From the NCBI GenBank assembly GCA_963693365.1, contig CAVNZM010000005.1, positions 62,001 to 126,000 of the forward strand: a DNA stretch of 64,000 bases, given 5' to 3'. Under the pieces are notes generated by a model, which saw nothing but the letters and a program-made list of their open reading frames with translations, was not told where the DNA came from and did not search any database. The DNA is from Amoebidium appalachense (Eukaryota; Ichthyosporea). A program made the translations under genes and the position numbers. Shown here in pieces: positions 58,980 to 64,000 of the stretch; position 1 is the stretch's first letter, and each line of letters starts with the position of its first letter.

Positions 58980-59425
58980 TTTGAATGCGGAACACAGTAC
59001 GAAGTATGCATACACGATGAGAAGCATGGTGCAGGACACATGCAAAGGCAAACATTCAAGTATGCAGCATCAGCCATGCGCACAGTATGCGTCATAAGCA
59101 GAGCCCATCCTCAGGGAGGGCCCAAGTCATCAATTGCATCTGAGTTTCGACCCCTTAGCCCGCGTATATACGACGCTCCAACTCAGACAGCAGCATCAAC
59201 TGAACTTAGGGTGGGTCAACCCGTCTTGATCAAAGACGAGCAGGTTTGCTTATGCAAGCAAGATGAGCAAAACGGTGAAGATGTGTGTGCAAACTAATGC
59301 AGTGCAGCGACAAACGCGTATGTGCTTACAGATGCACGACACAGAGCAACCATGCCCGGTTGCATGGAAGTAAAGATGTCTCCACACAGTGGTCTGTCCT
59401 GAAAGGACACCTCTGAAAGAAGACA
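58980..59425 (-). mobile_element. SINE-like repeat, form B, array unit 3
   Basis: Near full-length, from TTTGAATGCGGAACACAGT to CTGAAAGAAGACA. It closely matches units 2 and 4. Confidence 0.88.
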
Positions 59426-59432
59426 GGGGGGG

Positions 59433-59573
59433 TTTGAATGCGGAACACAGTACGAAGTACGCATACACGATGAGAAGCATGGTGCAGGACACATGCAAAG
59501 GCAAACATTCAAGTATGCAGCATCAGCCATACGCACAGTATGCGTCATAAGCAGAGCCCATCCTCAGGGAGAA
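59433..59573 (-). mobile_element. SINE-like repeat, form B, array unit 4 (5'-truncated)
   Basis: 3' portion only, ending at CATCCTCAGGGAGAA followed by a G run. Confidence 0.85.
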
Positions 59574-59599
59574 GGGGGGGGGGGGGGGGGGAGGGGGGG

Positions 59600-60380
59600 C
59601 AACTCTGGTGCCTCAGCCGAGAGATGGCTGTGGCTTGGAAGGTGCTTCGTTCCCATCTTTACTCATATAACACCCTGCACGTGAGAGTTCTGCTACCACT
59701 TGAAAGCTGTTTGTTCAACTGTAAAGACTTTGGGTCGGGGCTTTGTGTGTATGCAAGGCATTAGAGCAGAGGCTCTCGGGTTCATTAGTCTGCGTGCTCT
59801 TGTCACATACGTTCAGATAAGCGCCTGCTGCTAGGAGAAAAGAAGCAGTGGTCTGCACGACCCGATGCTAAAAGTGTCGATCTGTCCGGGATAGTCTGAC
59901 AGGGATGTGGAGCGGGGGTGTGGGAAAGATGTGCGCACAAACTGGGGGCCCCAGAACGATGAACAAGCGTGTTTGCACCCACGTTTATTGAACAGCACAC
60001 GGTGGGCTTGCTGGTCCTCATCTGTCCCAGGCAACCACAAAAGTGTTAGCCACAGATCAGGGGCAGCAAAACAAAAACAATCACAGTGCAATTTTAGGTA
60101 CAAACAGAAAGATTGTACACCTGCCCAACCTCACCAACACCCGTTCCCACACGCACACTACTTCCCCCCCCCCCCCGGCCCCCCCCCCCCACCTCCCTCC
60201 CCTCCTCCAGACACAGACACACAGGGGCCTCAGATTACTAAAGGTCCATCGTCCTCGCACCGCCTTGCACCCTGCCCCTCCGTCCGCTCGCTGCCTGCGT
60301 GCACGGGCCGACCGCTGCCATACCACCCCGCCATTGTTGTGTTGGTGATTACGCCACGCCCAGGCCTTTGGGCGGGCGCC
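59600..60380. other. Intergenic sequence upstream of RPL24
   Basis: No gene recognised. It includes C-rich tracts at about 60162-60192. Confidence 0.5.
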
Positions 60381-60630
60381 TATAAACCGAACACGTTTCT
60401 GTGCGTCCCGTCTTTACAGCGCGTGCGTAGTCAGACAAGAGGCACCCGCCAAGATTGACGAGCGTTGGTCAGTTGCCGGCCGGCCCCGCAGCCATTTCGC
60501 CGTGGCTGTGTGAACTCAGACAGTGACCCTTGCGGGTAACGGGCGGGGAGGCAGGAGGCAGGTGCTCGGACCAGAGTTATCCATCATAGGCCCAGGACAC
60601 AACACAGCCAGAGAACAGATCTAGGTAAGT
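60381..60630 (+). promoter_or_regulatory. Candidate TATA promoter and non-coding first exon
   Basis: TATAAA at 60381-60386 in a GC-rich context (GGGCGGGCGCC before it), then about 240 nt without a good ATG, ending in CTAG and an excellent donor GTAAGTA at 60625. This looks like a 5' UTR exon of a plus-strand transcript. It might be an upstream alternative start for RPL24 or belong to a non-coding RNA. Confidence 0.4.
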
Positions 60631-61307
60631 AAATATGCCTGATGCATCGGTTTATTCGCGGTGGATTGCCCACCTTTTAGGTAGCCTCGGCCCATATGCG
60701 ACTAGTCCTCCTGATCACAGTTCCGTTCTAGCTACAACCTGTAACGCGTAATCCCCTCCCAACCCAACTTCAACAGTTTCCACCCTTTACAAGACACTGT
60801 TGTGTTGAACGCACACAAAGTTTTTTGTGATGTGACTGAGATGAGATCTTCCCGCCAAACAGTATTTGTTGTTTTGTTGTGATTGGTTCGGTCTATTTAT
60901 ATGACCGCGTCAATTGGCTGCTGTTTTTAGATTCAGCCTCACGTGGTGCGCTGCATACCGTCATTTGTTGACGAAAAGAGGGTATTCAAGCACCCAGTAC
61001 TCACAAACATGTGCTTTTAGAGGACTAAATGCATTATTTTTAAGCTTTATGAGTGTATTTTTATCAACTCATTTACATGAATTCCCCGTAATATTGCTGT
61101 TGATTTCTACAAGATAGGGGCAAAGTAGGCACTTCCCGCTGATGTTGCGCCTGGACAAAGTTTCAGAAATGGACTCAAGCGTATTACTATATTTGAAAAA
61201 CAGACTGCCTGCTGATTGGCTGTAATTGATCCTGTTGAGGGGGGCAGCGTCCTGTCGCGTGGACCGGCGGCTGCCGCCGGCTGTGTAAAGCGCACGTCAC
61301 ACTTTCA

Positions 61308-61346
61308 ACGTTCCTTTTCCCCTTCCCGCGAAGGCAGAAACACAAA
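61308..61346 (+). promoter_or_regulatory. TOP-like pyrimidine tract before RPL24
   Basis: TTCCTTTTCCCCTTCCC at 61311-61327, 20 bases before the ATG, has the form of a 5' terminal oligopyrimidine start used by ribosomal-protein mRNAs. The start site is inferred. Confidence 0.5.
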
Positions 61347-63296
61347 ATGAAGTTGGAAGTTTGCACGTTTAGCGGGGCCAAGATCTACCCCGGCCATGGC
61401 CGCCGCTACGTGCGTGTGGACGGGCGCACGGCCAACTTCGTGAACTCGAAGTGCCAGTCGCTCTACCTGCAGCGCAAGAACCCCCGCAAGATCAGGTGCG
61501 TGCGAAGGGCTGGGGTCATGTTTTGCTAGGTGCGCATTGTAATAGGACCTAGTGCTGCTATATGCCAGGCGTTTAGCTACAGAGACAGGCAGGTGCGCGG
61601 CAATATCAGGCTGGAGGTCGACATATGCGGGGGAACGGGACGGGAACTTGTGGTTCGTGGTGTGATGGAAGGTTTGGGCAGCACATTCAAAGTGAGACAG
61701 TCGGGGAAGACCATGGATAGCATGTTTATTTTCCAAACTTGACCGACAGTTATCCACAACAGACATTTTTCTCTAACACAAACCCGTATTTCATTTTTGT
61801 ACCCGTTATTCGGGAAGGAAACAGGACACCTGCGAAGCTCCTGCACATTTTTGCGGACTTCATTTTGCTAGCTCTTCAATACAACTGTTTGGGTCAAAGA
61901 CGGTGTTTTGGAATACGCTCTGTTATGGGCTTTGTGGGGGAACAAACTGGAAGGACAGCAACGGCAAGCATGTTTCTTGCTTGGCGTTGTTCTACGTGAT
62001 ATTATCACCCACCTTAAACTTCGTTCTTGCCGTTGGGCAACACTTCTTTCAACGATTGCCTTCGTTTCTGATGTTTCACGACACATATTTCTGTGTGCCA
62101 ACGGACGGGCGTTCTGCTGCTAGCGCGAGTGTTTGGAAAAGTGACTATTTGTGAGCAAGGCACTCGTTGTCACCCACGTATGATCTTAGGGTTGTGCTTG
62201 GTTGGCTTGAGTGCACGGTATTGCTGTGTGCCTGTGTTGTGTCTGGGTGGCTGTTCTGGTGTGGCTGGGGGCATGTGGTTTTTGGGTAGTGGAGAGAAAA
62301 GTTGTTTTTGTGCAGAGAAGGGTACAGGGGACGGGATGGGGCGGAACATCTATATGTATTACCTACCGAGCGTTGTGGGACGTAGTGGAAGGGTTTGTGC
62401 CTAAAGATTTTGTTCGACGTGCAGGGGAGGCTATGGTGTGCAGAAGTTAGGAACCTGTTGTGTATGGTGGGCTAGTGTAGCAGTGGTTGTCTGGTTCAGG
62501 TAGAGAGCCGTTCCCTGTGGAATTTTTTGCGCTCCTCTCTTTATGTTTGCCTATGGTCACACGTGAGTTGTCGAGTTCTTGCACGTGTGTACTGCCTGTC
62601 CCACCGAATGCTGCATCTCGTGTATGTGTGCTGTGTCCTGTATCTGGACCGTGCTTCGCATCTGTGCCGCACCTTCACACTTCTTGTCTCTTTTCTGGCT
62701 CTAATGGCTGGTTGCAGGATGCATCATTGTTTCAGTTCCTTCCTAACAGCCATCGGAACGCGTCATGCATGTGTGATAGGCACGATGTCGTTTTGGTCGT
62801 GTAGCCCAAACCCACTCTCTCGTGCTTAGATGCGGGGCAACACTGTGTCTGGGGAAGGTTTGGGGGGGAGGAGGGTATTCGTTATTTTTTTTTTTTTTTG
62901 GTGGCCCTGTATACCATGTCTAGTTTATCATTGGCTGTGTGCTGTTGTGAACGTTTCTCCGTTGAGTCTGCGCCCTGCTGGTTTGCTGTGCACCGTGCAC
63001 TAGGTATCTGCTGCATGCCTTCCTGTGTTGCACGGTGTGCGCCTTTCCATTTTGCCCTGCTACCCTGCCCCGTGCTTCTGCACCCACCCTCACATACGTG
63101 TGCTGACCCTTTGGGCCGCAGCTGGACGGTTCTGTTCCGGCGCAAGCACAAGAAGGGTACGGTCGAGGAGGTGGTCAAGCGCCGCACCCGCCGCACGCAG
63201 AAGTTCAGCCGGGCCATCCAGGGTGCCACCCTCGACCAGATCATGGCCAAGCGCAACCAGACCCTCGAGGTCCGGAAGGCCCAGCGCGAGCACCAG
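61347..63296 (+). CDS. RPL24: Ribosomal protein L24 (eL24), 60S subunit, 3' end beyond the window
   Basis: Exon 1 61347-61495 ([20 protein letters not shown], then [18 protein letters not shown] and [11 protein letters not shown]). Exon 2 63122-63296 ([21 protein letters not shown], then [20 protein letters not shown] and [12 protein letters not shown]). The junction is phase 2 and recreates the family's WTV(L)(F/Y)RRKHKKG block. The zinc-finger-like N-terminal fold of eL24 is present although its usual Cys set is reduced, as in other eukaryotes. About 107 residues are seen; the Lys/Ala-rich tail (some 50 residues in animals) must lie in exons after the donor GTATGC at 63297, outside the window. 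eL24 sits at the subunit interface of the 60S. Confidence 0.97.
61496..63121 (+). other. RPL24 intron 1
   Basis: 1.6 kb, mostly unique, with a T run at about 62883-62900. No embedded gene recognised; a snoRNA is possible but I see no clear C/D or H/ACA boxes. Confidence 0.6.
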
Positions 63297-64000
63297 GTAT
63301 GCTTGGGCCGGTAGATGTCCGTGGGTTGGAAACTGCTTGTGGGGGGGATTGCACGGCTGTGTGTGTGTTTATGCATGCACGCACGAGTGTTTGTGAGCTT
63401 GCATGGGCAGGCACATGTACTTTGGGTGTATGGGTGTCACATATGAGTGGGATGCCATATGTGTTCGTGGGTTGATGTGTGTGTTTGTGTGTGTGCATGC
63501 ATTGGCAGCCATATGCGTTCCGATTGGATTGGTGCGTGTATGTTTACCTGTTTCACAATGAGGGGTTGGACATGAATAGGTTGATGTGCAGGTGGTGTGT
63601 GTGTGGGGGGGGGGGTTGGCAATGAGGGGGATAGTGGGGTGGTGCTTTTGGGGGGGGAAATCTGGTTGTCAGTGGAAACGTGTCCACTGGCCTGCTAGGG
63701 AGTCATGGTTGGTTCATGTTAATCACGTAGCTGTGTACTCGACGGGATTTTCAGACTGTGTGTGATTTTTTTGTGCACGGGTTTTTCAGGCTGTGTGTGA
63801 TTTTTTTTGTGCGGTTTGGCATTAGCCCTCGCTGAGTGATGAGTTAGTGTGGTTGTGTCGTTTTCAGCTTCTGTTGTACTGTACGCTAGGATGAATGTGC
63901 ATACAGCGGGCTGTCTTCGTTTGCCGGTGGGAGAGACAGATGGGATGGGAGGGGTTTGGTTGTTTGAAACCAAATGGGGTGTGTTGTGCGACACACAAGC
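63297..64000 (+). other. RPL24 intron 2 (continues past the window)
   Basis: Starts with GTATGCTTGGG; GT-rich with a short G run at about 63605-63615. There is a 33-bp direct repeat around 63746 and 63787 (TTTTCAG then GCTGTGTGTGA or ACTGTGTGTGA). No exon seen before the edge. Confidence 0.6.

Overview
This is nuclear DNA of a eukaryote. Every recognisable gene but one is split by GT-AG introns. The ribosomal proteins are eukaryotic (S11, S17, L24), one enzyme is a mitochondrial B12-pathway chaperone, and promoters carry CCAAT boxes. Coding exons are GC-rich at third codon positions. Introns and intergenic DNA are crowded with homopolymers (C or G runs up to about 150 nt), (CA)n/(GT)n tracts and minisatellites. 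A microbial eukaryote or alga is plausible, but I cannot name the lineage.

Layout. 1-2.9 kb: low-complexity DNA, hints of a minus-strand gene, then a promoter region with two CCAAT motifs. 2.9-12.0 kb: a ten-exon MMAA (methylmalonyl-CoA mutase GTPase chaperone) gene. 15.6-18.1 kb: RPS11 (minus). 20.6-23.3 kb: RPS17 (plus). 24.4-37.8 kb: two almost identical copies of a ~6.5 kb terminal-inverted-repeat element, 73 bp apart, in the same orientation. Each carries an intron-containing gene for an OTU-protease / cysteine-rich (CXC-like) / Myb-like protein, and I see no recognisable transposase. 38.5-39.8 kb: an intronless SYLF-SH3 (Ysc84/SH3YL1-type) gene with two homopolymer frameshifts. 44.0-51.9 kb: a nine-exon dolichol-phosphate mannosyltransferase-like GT2 gene. 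53.5-57.6 kb: an unidentified minus-strand spliced gene. 58.1-59.6 kb: a head-to-tail array of a dispersed SINE-like repeat. 61.3 kb to the right edge: RPL24, cut off by the window.

The most unusual content is mobile DNA. The first is the twin OTU element: copy 1 has a clear 6-bp target duplication, and a short repeat is present in copy 2 but absent from copy 1. The second is a SINE-like family whose 3' end always abuts a C run; one 5'-truncated copy has a perfect 15-bp target duplication that includes the C run, which implies integration into poly(C). A third theme is structural: at several introns the splice junction itself (intron edge plus adjoining exon bases) has been tandemly duplicated, leaving rows of decoy splice sites.

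The housekeeping genes show no operon-like functional link. RPS11 and RPS17 are divergently arranged about 2.6 kb apart.
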